In this document: positions 22,691 through 34,769 of the stretch, one piece after another
Layout of the letters: the number at the start of each line of letters is the position of its first letter
How positions within the stretch are numbered: the first letter of the stretch is position 1
Assembly (NCBI RefSeq): GCF_945859685.1
Contig: NC_079148.1
Span: 9,424,001 to 9,488,000, forward strand
Source: Eupeodes corollae
Taxonomy: Eukaryota > Arthropoda > Insecta > Diptera > Syrphidae
Direction: 5' to 3'
DNA length: 64,000 bases
Notes under the pieces: generated by a model
The model's input: only the letters and a program-made list of their open reading frames with translations
What the model was told of the DNA's origin: nothing
The model's database searches: none
Translations under genes and position numbers: made by a program

Positions 22691-24824
22691 TACTTAATTA
22701 CTTTCCTTTTTTTCTTTTACTACACAACTTGTCCTTTAAATCACAATTAGACAAGAACATTTAAATGAACAACGATAAAACAAAATCTCAAAACCCATCA
22801 AACAATTTTCAAAAGAAGACACCCCAAGTGTATCTTTATGAATATAAGTGCCATGACTGCTACCACACTACCTTCGGTATTAATGCGTCCCATATGGGAT
22901 CGCTTTTGACGCAGGAAATTCGAGGGAGTCATTGCCTTTTATAGACACAGTTGTTCTAATAATATTTATTATTTTCCTACAAAGAATTAATGCAATAGAT
23001 GCGCGGCTTTCTCTTAAGGTTGAAGAACATTTACCAAATTCAAATGAAAACAAAATTGTACACAAAAGATGAAGAGGAAAAAGAAAACACTTTAAATCAA
23101 TTAAGGAGGGTCTTACTGTCTACTGTCTGAGATTTACCTACACTACATTACCGCCGCCACCGTTAAATTAAACAGTAGAACATTTTGACAACAGTTCTTG
23201 TAAAATTACATTTTGGGTTTCATCTCTTCTATCTGTCAGAGATCATGTACTTTGTAGCGAGGAAAGAAAATTCTCATTTCCTGCATCCGCTGTCACCTTC
23301 AGAGAGGAAAGAAAAAATCTCAAATGTTATTTAAAAAATCTTTTGCTTAAAATAATTTAAAAACAAGCTACTGTAAGTTTCGTCGTTTTCGTTCGTCGTC
23401 GTTGAGCCAGAAGAGACAAGTGTCTAAAAATTCTAAATTTATAATTGATGGTTTTTAATGGCGGCAATACCAACAGCGCGACATACTATGCGGGGTGCGA
23501 AGCTAATGAATGAATCACTGCAGGGGTTGTTAAAGACTGCTGAGACATAGCCTAGTCGCCCGCGCCCGGTCTCGATCCCGCCTCCATCCAGAATTATAAC
23601 GCCAGCGACTGTCAATGACGACGCGACAAACACAAACAAGAAGAAGAACAACAACGAAAAAAACAACGATGGTGATGACGAACCATTAATGAGTTTGACT
23701 GGCAAATTTAATTTTAATGAATCGGGTCACTAATAAGACAAGTAGGTAATTGTTTTTTTTTTTCTGTCTTGTGTTTCTTTTAATTTGTATTCTTTGTGTG
23801 ATTTGGAGTTTCATCGCAATTAATTAGAAATTATACACATTTTAAATATTGCGAAGAAAGACGAAATAACAAATAAACAAATAAAACATGGTTGTTACAC
23901 TTTAGTCTGTCAAGTTTAACGATTATTTTATGCTATGTCGGTAAAGTAGAAGCAATGTAATGTGGCGCCATTTGCGGTGACATTTCATTGATTGTGACAG
24001 CTGCAATATACATATAATATTAATGTGAATAGAACATCTTTATTTTATTACCGAAATAAAGCTTATAAATAAAAAAAATCACATTGAAATGTTGAAATAT
24101 TTATTACACAATAAGACTTTACAAGTAGTACAAAATTTATGTGACAGAAGTTTAGTCTCAAAATATTATATTATCAAGTGTCAGTTTGAAAAAGTAATAG
24201 CAACAAATAAAAGAGAAAAAAAATCAAATTAAACTTTTAACGTGAACGATTGCGACAATAAAATGTTATGAGAGATGATTTGGACATTTTATTATGCTAA
24301 CTCATTAAAACTAGATATCATTTACAATAAATTAAGTTTAAGCTTTGTTGAGTGTAACATAGTTGTTGAATTTCAGCAATTTGCTATTCTATAGAATTAC
24401 GTGTAGACATATACTTTAGCTGTCTTTCGTAATTCTGATTGTTGACCGAAGAAACTTTAGAATATATTTTAAAATTTAATTCTTAAAATTAATGATTTTT
24501 ATAGCCCAATGTGACAGTTTTTTTGACAATACATTCGTTGGCGATACTGCGTTAACGCAATGAAAGCTGCAACTGGAACTTAAGCTACGGTCCTTTTCTA
24601 ACTGAAACAAACACGTTTGCACTTTCAACTCTTCTGCAAACTTCTATTGAAATAACCATTTTTCAATTTGAAAAACAACAATATTGAGACATTAAAAACG
24701 CTGCAAGCAATAAACTGTCAAATAAGTTCACGTTTTAAGCTTAGTCTGCATGTTCATTTTGTTGTATTCGTAGCTCTGCATTAATATATACTCAGTATGT
24801 GAAATAATGGAAGAAGCAGAGGTT
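22691..24824. other. Unassigned DNA
   Basis: No gene recognised. The stretch 23450-23640 is noticeably more GC-rich than its surroundings and gives a minus-strand open frame of 88 codons (23439-23705) with a hydrophobic segment, but no motif supports a gene. The rest is AT-rich. Confidence 0.5.
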
Positions 24825-24828
24825 AAAA

Positions 24829-25110
24829 TTAAAGGTGTCTTTCCCTTAACGGTCTTGTTCGACCATAAATATAAGTTAAAGACAATAAGGTAGGGCAAGG
24901 GCATTTAATAAGGTAGCATATAATATCACGCACAAAAATTATATCATGAATAGTTCTTCGAGATTTGAGCATCTGCAGCCTGGCTAGGGAATTTGGACAG
25001 AAATTCCAATGCATTTTATAAAAAACATTCCTTGTAAAACGATTTTGGATCTTTCTTTCTATCGGGCAATAGTTGTTAGTGAGGGTTCCAGATGACATCA
25101 GCATATTCCA
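24829..25110 (-). pseudogene. CR1/Jockey-type reverse transcriptase, C-terminal part
   Basis: On the minus strand it reads ILEYADVIWNPH, then a segment with RKIQNRFTRNVFYKMHW, RLQMLKSRRTIHDIIFVRDI and CPTLLSL. This is the typical C-terminal region of these LINEs (an ERIQKRFTR-type motif, then RR-x-hydrophobic). It continues the frame of 26769-27900 across the nested insertion. Confidence 0.8.
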
Positions 25111-25122
25111 AAATAGATCTTA
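25111..25122. repeat. Target-site duplication, left copy
   Basis: AAATAGATCTTA, identical to 26757-26768, at the 3' side of the nested RTE-like LINE. Confidence 0.9.
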
Positions 25123-26756
25123 TACTTACTTACTTAAGGTGGCGCTATAGTCCTGTGTGAACTAGGGCATCACCCAAGAAACTTCTCCATCTAGCTCGGT
25201 CCCTAGCTAGATGTCTCCAGTTTCGGGCTCCAAGTTGGGTGAGGTCACTTTCCACGGACGAGTTTGGCAGGGATGCTAAAACTAGACATGGCTCTATACA
25301 GCTCGTCCCTGTAGATGCTTTCATATGCGGCCTTGAAATCGATGAAAAGATGGTTGATGTCGATTTGGTGTTCTTAGGTTTTTTCCAGGATCTGCCGTAT
25401 TGTGAATATTTGATCAACTATGGACTTTCCTGGTCTAAAACCACACTGATAAGGACCTATCAGGTTGTTGACGATGGGCTTTAGACGTTCACATATTACG
25501 GCAGAGAAGATTTTATAGGTAGAGTTCCGCATTCAAGCCATACGCTCCAGCGGCTTTATTAGACTTCAGCTAAGATATGGCAATCTTTACTTCGTCTAAG
25601 TCGAGAGGACGGGATTTTTGGATTTCGTGGTCTATGTTGAATGGATCATCATCCTGCCTGAGAGCGGAATTCGGTTCGTCGTCGCCGTTATACAGTCTGC
25701 AGAAGTGGTCCTTCCACTTTGATGTTTCCACATTCGTCTTTGCAGCTTTAGGTTCTAGGTTTATGTACCTGTGAATTTCGTTTTACCTTTTCATAAAACT
25801 TTCGACCTTCAATCCTGCTTTTAAACCTTTCAACATCTTCGACCGCACGACCTCTTCTCATGCCCTCTCTTTTTCCTTCTGAGAAGTCGGCGTTCCTCTC
25901 GCCTCTTCTGCTCATAGGGCTCATGAGCAGCTCTCGTCCTTTTATGCAGCGCCTCTTTGCGTGCCTGATGTTAAGCTGAATTTGCCTGCCGACATTCTTC
26001 ATCAAACCAAGGGTTCCTTGTTGGTGGCTGTTTGAAACCCAGCACATCAGAGGCGGCTTCTCTGATTGGAAATATTGCCACTGGTTTTCGATACATTGTG
26101 TTGGCGGCAGAGAACTTCGAGAGAGGTTACTTGTAACTCGGTCGGAAAAGGATTTGGCGACCTCTGGCGATTGTAGCCGTTCGACGTTGTATCTTCTCCC
26201 AGCACCTCCCTGTTTTGTCTTGGGTGTGGAAATCCGAAGTGCTACCTTGGCTACAACGAGGTAGTGGTCCGAGTCGATCTTAGCTCCTCGGGAAGTTCTG
26301 GAAGCGTGTCTGGCGTCGATAGCAATATGCTCAATCTGGTTGACGGTAGATTGATCTGGAGAAGTTCAAGTTCCTTTGTGGATGTTGAGGTGTGGAAAAC
26401 GCGTACTGGCTATCATGACATTTCGCCCCGCAGCAAAATCTATGAGGCTGAATCCGTTGTCGGAAGTGTTGTCCTGCAGGCTGTTCTTCCCAGTTATTCC
26501 ACCAAAGATAACCCTTCCTATCTTGGCCTTAAAATCTCCCGGGACAATTTTAATATCGTAGCTAGGACACCGCTCATATGTTTTGTCTAAGAGCTCGAAG
26601 AACATATCTTTGGTGTTGTCATCTTTCTCTCCTGTAGGGGCGTGTCCGCATATCAGGCCAATGTTGCCGAATTTAGCCTTGATGCGTATGGTCATGAGGC
26701 GCTCATTGATGCACCTATAGCTCAAGACTTCTTGCCTAAGTCAAGCTCCAATGACG
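25123..26756 (-). mobile_element. RTE-like LINE nested in another LINE, internally deleted
   Basis: A minus-strand LINE flanked by a 12-bp duplication, AAATAGATCTTA, at 25111-25122 and 26757-26768. The left (3') end has short TAAG-type repeats (TACTTACTTACTTAAGG). The 5' end is truncated inside the endonuclease. RT motifs jump from IPAKLV to LTQLGARNWRHLARDRARWR (C-terminal), so the catalytic RT core is deleted and the copy is dead. Confidence 0.88.
25145..26725 (-). pseudogene. RTE-like endonuclease-RT remnant (RT core deleted)
   Basis: In order on the minus strand: INERLMTIRIKAKFGNIGLI, CGHAPTGEKDDNTKDMFFEL, YDIKIVPGDFKAKIG (endonuclease, with GDF-AKIG in place of the usual GDFNAK) and a linker with RQIQLNIRHAKRRCIKGREL. 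A frame change exposes RT text equivalent to an FKAAYESIYRDELYRAMSSF pattern near 25390-25280, then the C-terminal part LGARNWRHLARDRARWRSFL. This motif order is typical of RTE-like LINEs. It is non-functional. Confidence 0.8.
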
Positions 26757-26768
26757 AAATAGATCTTA
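26757..26768. repeat. Target-site duplication, right copy
   Basis: AAATAGATCTTA, identical to 25111-25122, at the 5' side of the nested RTE-like LINE. Confidence 0.9.
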
Positions 26769-27900
26769 CTAAAGTAGTGTAGAGCGCAACAAAGGTGTAG
26801 GGGTCGGAAAATCACTTGAATTTCTTTTTATAAATCCTAACATTGTAACTTTCAAAAATAGCTTGAGGTCATCAGCATATATTAAACATTGGCTAAAATT
26901 AATATGGTTCACAATATTATATATTATAAACAGCAAAGGACCAAGATGACTACCTTGAGGGACACCTAAAGTACATCTAATAGGCCTTGAAGTACATTCC
27001 TGTATTTTTACTTTTATCACTCTACCAATTTGGAATGAGCCGATCCACTGAAGTAGACTTGTGTGTGTGCCGAATACTTCAAGCTTAAGAAGCAATATAT
27101 TGTGACATACAGAATTTGAAGGCTTTGCTGAAGTCAGTATAAATAGCATCATCCAGGAATAAATCCATGTTGGGCACTACTAACATGTTGCTTCTCTATA
27201 GAAAATCAAGTTTTATTTTAAGTAAACTTTCTAAAAGTTTAGGAATAGCAGATAACTTACAAATTCCTCTATAGTTTTAACGTTGTTTTTAGAGCCCGAT
27301 TAAAAAATTTGGAATCAAGAAATATGATTTCTATTAGTCCAGAAATATTCTGGAAGACAAAGAACGGGTAAAAATAATAAGCAGAGGTAGGCAAAGAGAA
27401 TTAGATCATCGTATTAAGACAATCGCATTAATGCCATCCACACCAGGTTTAGCGTTGGGTTTGAGACTTTGTAATCCTTCTAAAACATCAGCAGAATTAA
27501 GCTGTATGGACCCAATATCCACTTTGGGCTGATCATTAGAAGGAATGGAAGCATATCCCTGAGCGTTAAGTTATAAGGATTCAAAATACTGAGCAAAAAG
27601 TTCAAGTGCCTTACTAACCTCAGTCGATTCTTCACCTTTAAAATTCATAGAGTTGAGAATCCCAATTGATTTCCGTTTAGAATTAATAAAAGACCGGTCA
27701 TATTTTAAGTTCACTTCAGCGTGAGATAATTTCTGTGCGAAAATTCACTGATATCATTGGATTCTTTACGAAGCTTACAAAATTGGATTTTGTCATTCAA
27801 ATCGTTGGATTTCTTAAACTAGGCAAAAGATTTGTTTTTTAGATTTTTAAGGTGAGCCAGCCTCCTATTGTACCACGAGGGCTTTGAGACATTCTTTTTC
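26769..27900 (-). pseudogene. CR1/Jockey-type reverse transcriptase, N-terminal part
   Basis: Minus-strand pieces: KPRWYNRRLAHLKNLKNKSF (about 27890-27830, linker start), then a conserved linker, GVPQGSHLGPLLF and CLIYADDLKLF (RT motifs 4 and 5, 26769-27152). LGFIKRNSSDF follows YADDLKLF almost directly, so the thumb region is deleted. Several frameshifts lie between 27150 and 27850. Inactive. Confidence 0.8.
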
Positions 27901-27935
27901 AATCTTGCTGGAACAATAAATTGAAAGCAATATGT

Positions 27936-30900
27936 AAAAAACCCGAAAACGATTAAACATACCCTTTAAGTTTGAATTTAAAAACTCAGTTTTAAACCTT
28001 TTGTGAGCTTGTCGCAGAAACAATACGATGATTAATTTGTTTCACCTTATTATGATGATTTCTTTCCGATGAAAGTTCAGCAGGAGCATCAGAACTAACA
28101 CCATTACCGCAACAAAAACACTGCCAGCACCACCAGAGACTACGACACCTGCGGGACCATTAGTATTTTTTAATACACTACCAACAGAATCATCAGCATC
28201 AACATCAGCACCATCAATAAAATGTGTGAACAAAATCTGAATTTACCTATGGATACCCCCATAAATGTCACCAAAAGTCATTTACCTTTCTTTGACAGCT
28301 GTTCTGTCAGTTATTTTTCTAAAGCAGATAAATTAACGCTTTTTCAGATAAATGTATGCATATTTTTAATGAGTCCCACGACCTTTAGAGTGCCATGCAT
28401 ATATTTCATTAATATTCATAAGAAAAAAGGCTAAATAATTCTTTTATTTAACGAATACTGAATATTACTTCAAAAATGATTAAAAATGTATATGAGCCTG
28501 GCCGTCTTTTATAACCAATTCAATAAGTTCTTATGTGTAAACGGTCAAGAAGTGTCATGTGTCCAATGAACATTTTCTGCTTTTCTATTTCTGTGGTGAT
28601 CTTTGACTTCCATCTATTTAAATGATGGAAATTCAATCAAATTAACATACAATTTATCAAGTGGCGCTCAACAAATTGACACAGCAATTGACCTTAACGT
28701 AACGTAACTTAAATAAATTTAACCATATACAATTTAAGTATACGTAAGCACTTCAGACATTTCAAAATAGAACTGAAACCAAATTAAATTGATGTCCTAT
28801 CTATTGATACACACCGCACTCAAGTTAAAAACATTTTTAAATAAAAATGAAATGTCACATTATGGACATATTTAGCCCAAAAAAACTTGACGAAACTCAT
28901 CCATAACCTAAATTATACAATAACAATAAATTAATATTTCATATAGAACATAATATGAAATTGAAAAATGTCCTTAAAAATATTGAAAAACCCAAATATG
29001 ATATGCAATAAAGATGGTATGGCATAAAACTATACTAAATACTTGAGTTCGATTTCAACAATTCATAAGTACTTTGCCACTGAAGCACTAAAGGGCCAAA
29101 AAACAACCTCAAGCCGCAATAAAACCCTAAGGAAAAGAAACTACAACGAAACAAAAACAAAAAAAGCGAATGAAGAGGAAGATCAATAAAATTCATATTT
29201 CATTCAGAAGGAGTGCTGTACATATAAACATTGAGGAGTCTCTGGTTCTTGTGTCTTCCATATGTTTCGTGTACTGAATGAAATGGCCAAAAGCTATTCG
29301 TTAATGGTCATAAATTTGTCCTGTTTTCCTTCCTTCATTCCGTTTTTTTTTTTACTTGTGATAAAGATGTATGTAGATATTAAGGAGCTAAGGGCATGTT
29401 ATGGGTTTGAATACAAAAATTTAGTTTAGAATGACGTTTTGTTGAGCTATCTAGTGACAGCTGTCATTTTTGTCCCCCTACCTGCCATCTTGACTTTTTG
29501 TCTGACCACATTAAAACTCCGTTTACATGGATAACTGAATTCGGATATGGCTTAGAAAATGATATTTTTTTTCAATTTAGGATCGATTTTAATTTTGACA
29601 GCTCGTTTGACAGTAGTAAAATCTAGAACTGCTTTGATGGATCGTTAAACTGTCGATCATTTGAATGCATACAATTTTCTTTTCTTTTAAAAAATAAATA
29701 AGTGTTTAAGGTTCAGAATGGTAAACGTCACACTGGAATAAGAGAAAAATGCGAACGCAATGAAATGTCAGATTCAATTGAGCAGTTACTATATAAATAT
29801 TGCGTTGTGTGGGGATGTCAAATTTGCATATTAAAAGAAAAAAAAAGCTTGTATTTCACTTTTACAGGAAGAAAATACGACTCCGGCGAATTTGCCCATA
29901 ATAAGCTTATTCCTTTTTTTATAAATCGATGTCTTGTCAAGTACAATGCCATTTTCATTTAGAAACTGAAGACGTGCATATACGTAACGTATGTGCCTGA
30001 CATAATAAACGAATGAAGAAGTGTAGAGAGTAAAGCCCTGTTTGATGCATAAGTGACATTAAAGGTACCTCTTTGGTGTAAACGATGATTCCTCTGCTAC
30101 AAATCATCATCGACTGTCAACGCCTTCGGTCATCGGAAAATCCATATAAAGTCATACGTAATATGTATATATAAATACGAAAGTGAAACCGTGATGCCTT
30201 ATTGGAAAACGGAGACACAAATTGTAGTAAATTCCATCCTGTCATGTTTTTATTTGTTATTTCAAATGCAACAGGGAAATGAGACAAGAAGACAAGATAC
30301 AAAAAAAAAGGGAGAAGGAAACATTTTGACGTTTACAAAAATAAAAACCGAACGAAAAAAATGACCTCTGAGGCGCCCTTCAATCAATCACCATTAATTA
30401 TATCGTTAAGTTCATACTTGGAAGAGTAATGGGCGGGTGATGTTACGATTTACGACTATATTGTACAACAAAGATGACATATGATGAGTTGGATAGATAA
30501 CACTGAACGCACAGAGGGTTCTTATCTAAGCTAGCGGCCGGCGGCGGTGGCAGTGGTGGCTTTTTCCCATTCACAATCACCCCAAGAATCAACACCAGCC
30601 ATCATCATCGTGTATACTATACTTTTGGGAATTGCGATGAGAGGAATATTTTGTGTTTTATAAGGGACAAAGGAATTGCAATTTAAGGGATGATTTGATG
30701 TGCACATCAGGCACACGTAAAGCTATGGTTACAGTGCTACATAATGTTGCATGTTTGCTTTGAAAGCCTTTAGACATTTATGTGGGTGTGGATAAATATT
30801 TATATTTATTACCACACTGGCTGAATAAGGCCTATAGGGCTTATTTGGGTTGACTTTAATTTGGTAAAATGAATTCAAATGATGTTCTTTGAACTGAAGT

Positions 30901-32587
30901 ATAAAAAGTCATAAAATTAAGAAAGAAAATGTGAAAAAAATGGATAAGGTATTGACTTTTCAAAGTATTTATGTACTTTTGCACATTACATGAAAATCCG
31001 TGCGTAAAAGTCATTTGAAATATAAAGTCACTTTATTTTTAAAGCTTCTTCAACCAACTAGCCAACCAGCTGTCATAAAAAGTTGGTTGACTTTTAGAGA
31101 TATTATGGTGGATTTACATGTGCCTTTATCTCTTTTTGTGCACATTTGAAACTGCAGAACACGCTTTCCCATGTAGTTGAATGTAGACAACCTTTAAAAG
31201 TAATTTAATAACTGACATTTAGGGTGAGTTAACACCTAGCATTGTGTGAAGAAACAAGGTGTTGTTATTTTTGGAAAATGTAAAGGTAATCTTTAGTTGT
31301 CAACTGTCAAATTGTTTGAGAGTTACATATCTTCTGACAGCTTTGAACTCATTAAATATAATATAATATAAATTCCTTAAATTAACAGGAGTCTTTCAAA
31401 TTTGACATCCTTGAAAGGAAAACAAAATTATATCTCTATAAGTATCTACTTTTATTTTTATAATTGCCAAAAATGTATAATCCAGAAATATCATTGAATC
31501 TATTCCACCCTCCTGATGTCTAAACAAAAAAATATTTTCGATACCACAAAAAGCTTTCACAACACTGTTGGCTCAGCTGATTGACTGCCGAACCCCAATT
31601 CAAAATAAACAGTTCATATTCAAACAACCTGTTTCCGTCTACCCTTGGCTGTCAACAGAAAACCAAAAACAAAATTCACCGAACTTATTTCAAACTTCCG
31701 CTTTGTAAAAAAATGAAATTTAAATTCCCTTTTTTTCCCGTCCACCATCATCATCAAAACCAGTAGCAGCAGCAGAAGCACAGTTACATCATATACAACA
31801 AACTGACATACAGACATTGCGCTGCTGTCAGTCTAAGCGGAGAACAAAAAATCCTTCAAAAGCAAAATCCTTCAGAGTTAATGTTTAAGAGTATATTATA
31901 CGAATTATACAAAAACGAGTAGGACAGCAAGCTATACGTCTATAAGTACATATGAACAGAGTTTAAAAGTGGTTAAAAGCAAAACACGAAACCTCCCTTA
32001 GGGACCAAAAGAACCGAAAAATGTAATAAATACACAATTTCACGTTCACTTGAGGGATTTTCGGTTACTTTGAGAGAGATACGCAAGCAAATTAAAAATT
32101 ATACATATAGAAATGTATATTTGCGTCTCGTTTTCTCATTTTCATTTAAGTTTCCGTTATAATTTCTTTGGTCTCTATTTCCATTGCAGAACTGAGAGCA
32201 GAGCAATGGCAGAGTGGAATAAAAAAAAATGGCGTTCCTTTGCTTAAGTATAAGGAGATATAAGTGAATACTGATGGTGATAGTGGTTAAGGAAGGTTGA
32301 AGGGAGGAATGGTTGCATGATTTCGTCAACAGACAAGACAAGTTAAAAGATACATCTCCACCAGTCTTTGGAGAAGAAAAAAATACCTATAGATAAACTG
32401 TAAACAGGGACATACTAGACTTTGGACAGGCCTGTATAGAAAACTTGAAATTAACTTTGACAGCTGACACTCTGACAGTTAGAGTCAGTTAACAAGGAGG
32501 ATTTCCTTCATTTGTCAAATGTTTATTAACTCCATCATGAGGCGCCTTCCAGAATTTCTTTTATTGTGAAACTTTTCGAAGCCATTA
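27936..32587. other. Unassigned AT-rich DNA
   Basis: No gene recognised in about 4.6 kb. Points of note are a trinucleotide-biased stretch (CA-rich, 28080-28210), the perfect 12-bp palindrome TGACAGCTGTCA at 29455-29466, and a variant of the 20743 dispersed repeat at 29416. Open frames are short, and none has a motif. Confidence 0.55.
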
Positions 32588-32909
32588 TGGCTAAATTACA
32601 ACTACTCTTCAGCTTCACCTGACATTTACGAGTTGAGCCATAGGAATTCAATGTATGCTTTCACAATGGAGCTTCGACCTCACGTTTCGTTTGACAATCG
32701 TAAGGAAAAGAACGTAATGTAACGTAATGCGACTCCAAACGGAAGCTCTAGTTAAATTATCTGAACATTTTCTTTGTCTGACAGCTCAACAGCTGTACAT
32801 AAATGTCAACAAACAAAATATTTGCTCTTTGGAGGGATGAAATAATAGAAATGTCATTCAAAGCAACCTCGAAGCAGGCCCACCGTAACGCGTGTTTGTA
32901 ATTCAGCCA
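32588..32909 (+). mobile_element. Harbinger-like MITE, copy 1
   Basis: Left end TGGCTAAATTACAA (from 32588), right end AATTCAGCCA (to 32909), both mutated versions of the TIR TGGCTGAATCACAAACACGC. TTA flanks both sides (32585-32587 and 32910-32912), as expected for PIF/Harbinger-type insertions, which duplicate TWA. It is 322 bp and non-coding. Copy 1 and its left flank are tandemly repeated as copy 2. Confidence 0.75.
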
Positions 32910-32980
32910 TTAGACATTTGTTCTTTCATTTGTCAATGTTTCCAGGATTTTTTTGCTTGTGAACCGTTTTGAAGCAATTA

Positions 32981-33272
32981 TGGCTGAATCACAAACACGC
33001 TTCAGCTTCACCTGACGTTTACGAGTTCAGCCAAAGGAATTCAATACATGCTATCACAATGGAGGTTCGACATTGTTTCGTTTGACAATCGTAAGGAAGT
33101 AATGTAACGTAATGTGACTCCAAACGGAACATTAGCTTTGCCTGACAGCTGAACAGCTGTAAAAAATGTCAACAAACAAAATATTTACTCTTTAAAGGGA
33201 TGAAATAATAGAAATGTCATTCAAAGCTACCTCGAAGCAGGCTCGCCGTAACGCGTGTTTGTGATTCAGCCA
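32981..33272 (+). mobile_element. Harbinger-like MITE, copy 2
   Basis: Left TIR TGGCTGAATCACAAACACGC (32981-33000), perfectly inverted at 33253-33272. TTA flanks it at 32978-32980 and 33273-33275. At 292 bp it is about 30 bp shorter than copy 1 because of a deletion after ACTCCAAACGGAA. The flank to its left (TCCAGGATTT to GAAGCAATTA) resembles the flank left of copy 1, so the two arose by tandem duplication with flanking DNA, not by two insertions. Confidence 0.85.
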
Positions 33273-33277
33273 TTAGA

Positions 33278-33570
33278 CATTTGTCCTTTCGTCTTATCCT
33301 GCTCCGAGTTTTGCGAAATGTCATATGTATGAACTGAAGCAACGTAACGTAAGACAAGCGAAAACTTGAGCAATTTGTCGAGAGAAAAAAATTGAACCTT
33401 TTTTTTAAATCGTTGGACATTTTTTTTTTCAAACAAAGGGCCTTTCATTTGTCCCTTCGCGTAATCCTGCTCTGAGTTTTAAAAATTTCTTATAAAACAA
33501 TGAAGCAACGTAACGTAAGCGTAAGGTTAGACAATTTCTATTATGTTCTGCGAGAGAAAAATTAAATTAG
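33278..33570. repeat. 169-bp tandem duplication, two diverged copies
   Basis: CATTTGTCCTTTCGTCTTAT (33278) recurs as CATTTGTCCCTTCGCGTAAT near 33447. Both copies continue through TCCTGCTC, GAAGCAACGTAACGTAA and GCGAGAGAAAAA-like text. Non-coding. Confidence 0.7.
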
Positions 33571-34769
33571 GAAGGGAAAGGATCCGAGAAGAGTAGCAAA
33601 TATTTCGAACATCCAACACAAGAAGGACGAATGAATGACTCAAAATCTATCATCATACTTTGTGCACATGTTCCTTTCCTTGTATATTATGTATATTAGT
33701 TTACATTACGTAAACATAAAACTTTTAAACTGATGTCCGCGTGGGTGGTGGTTGAATATGGAAAAGGGCAAGAAGAAGAATGAGTGGGACTATAAAAGTG
33801 TATCGAGGACGAAATGAGTTGCAGAGGTCCTCATTTAATAGGTCAAGGGCTAAAATGATTATTTTTTTCCATCATGTTGTCTGACAGAGCCAAGGGATTC
33901 GGGTCGGTTGGTTGATGTTGATGTTAGTGGGGTCGTGATAGGGGGTTGGAAATTGAGTATATGAGGTAGAAAATGATGCAGTGAAGATTTTGTCATCATA
34001 GTCCGGATCGATGTGTACTACTTATGCTTTCAGTTCTAAGTGAATACCTTCTTGATGTCGTTGTCATCGTCGCTCATCGTCGTCATGTCGTCCTCATCGT
34101 CGTCGTCTGTTTTTAGAACTCCGCATTCTTATACAATGTGCATTGTAATCCGCGGGGGTTTTTTAAAAAATATGTATAATCGTCACCCCCTCTGTGTATC
34201 ACTTTATTCTGTTTGCCCGAGTGCCTTAGGTTATCCCATTCCTCTCCTTTCTGATGACGATGACTTTCTCCACATCCGCTTGGTAAATTTCTTCCTTTTT
34301 TATTTCTTTTTTCTTCATGGTGGCTTTTTTTGAAAACTCGAAACATGTAAAGTATTTTGTTTTCCATTTTAATGCAATGCAAATAGGGGCCATGGTTTCT
34401 GTGTCGGTTCTTTATTATTTCTTTTTTTTCCATCGTCAATAACTGTCGTAAGACCTGATGGTGTACACTTTAGGGAGGGTAGGAACGAGGAAAAACAAGC
34501 TGCTTCTGTAAGGACGTTTTTCTTTATTTTGCTATGCATATTTCAGCTAAAATTTATGAAATTGCAAATAAAAAAAAGTTCTATAACGAAGTTTATTTTA
34601 AGAGCATTGCAAATATTTTGGAAGTTGGAAGACTTTTTTCTAGCCCATCCATTGTAAGTTAAATTTTAAAAAGGATACATTTACTTTTGGCCTTGATTAT
34701 GAGCCAAAGTTATTGGGGAATATATGCGAAAGGTTCTACGAAGAATTCGAGTATCATTATTCTTGTAGT
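33571..34769. other. Unassigned DNA with a TCG/TCA trinucleotide stretch
   Basis: No gene recognised. 34050-34110 is a degenerate GTC/ATC trinucleotide microsatellite (TCGTCGTCATGTCGTCCTCA). It produces overlapping open frames on both strands at 34040-34439, which I do not regard as genes. Confidence 0.55.

Larger units (their letters stand above)
24825..27935 (-). mobile_element. CR1/Jockey-type LINE, split by an RTE-like LINE
   Basis: A minus-strand LINE in two parts. The 27935-26769 part carries the linker and RT through YADD. The 25110-24825 part carries the RT C-terminal region. Removing 25123-26756 and one copy of AAATAGATCTTA joins the two in one frame across LVRSILEYADVIWNPH, which shows that the split was made by a later insertion. 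The host LINE had already lost about 100 residues after YADDLKLF. Confidence 0.85.

Noticed and set aside
23439..23705. Minus-strand frame of 88 codons in a GC-richer patch
   Set aside because: There is a hydrophobic stretch but no recognisable family and no exon signals that support a gene. It stays as unassigned DNA.
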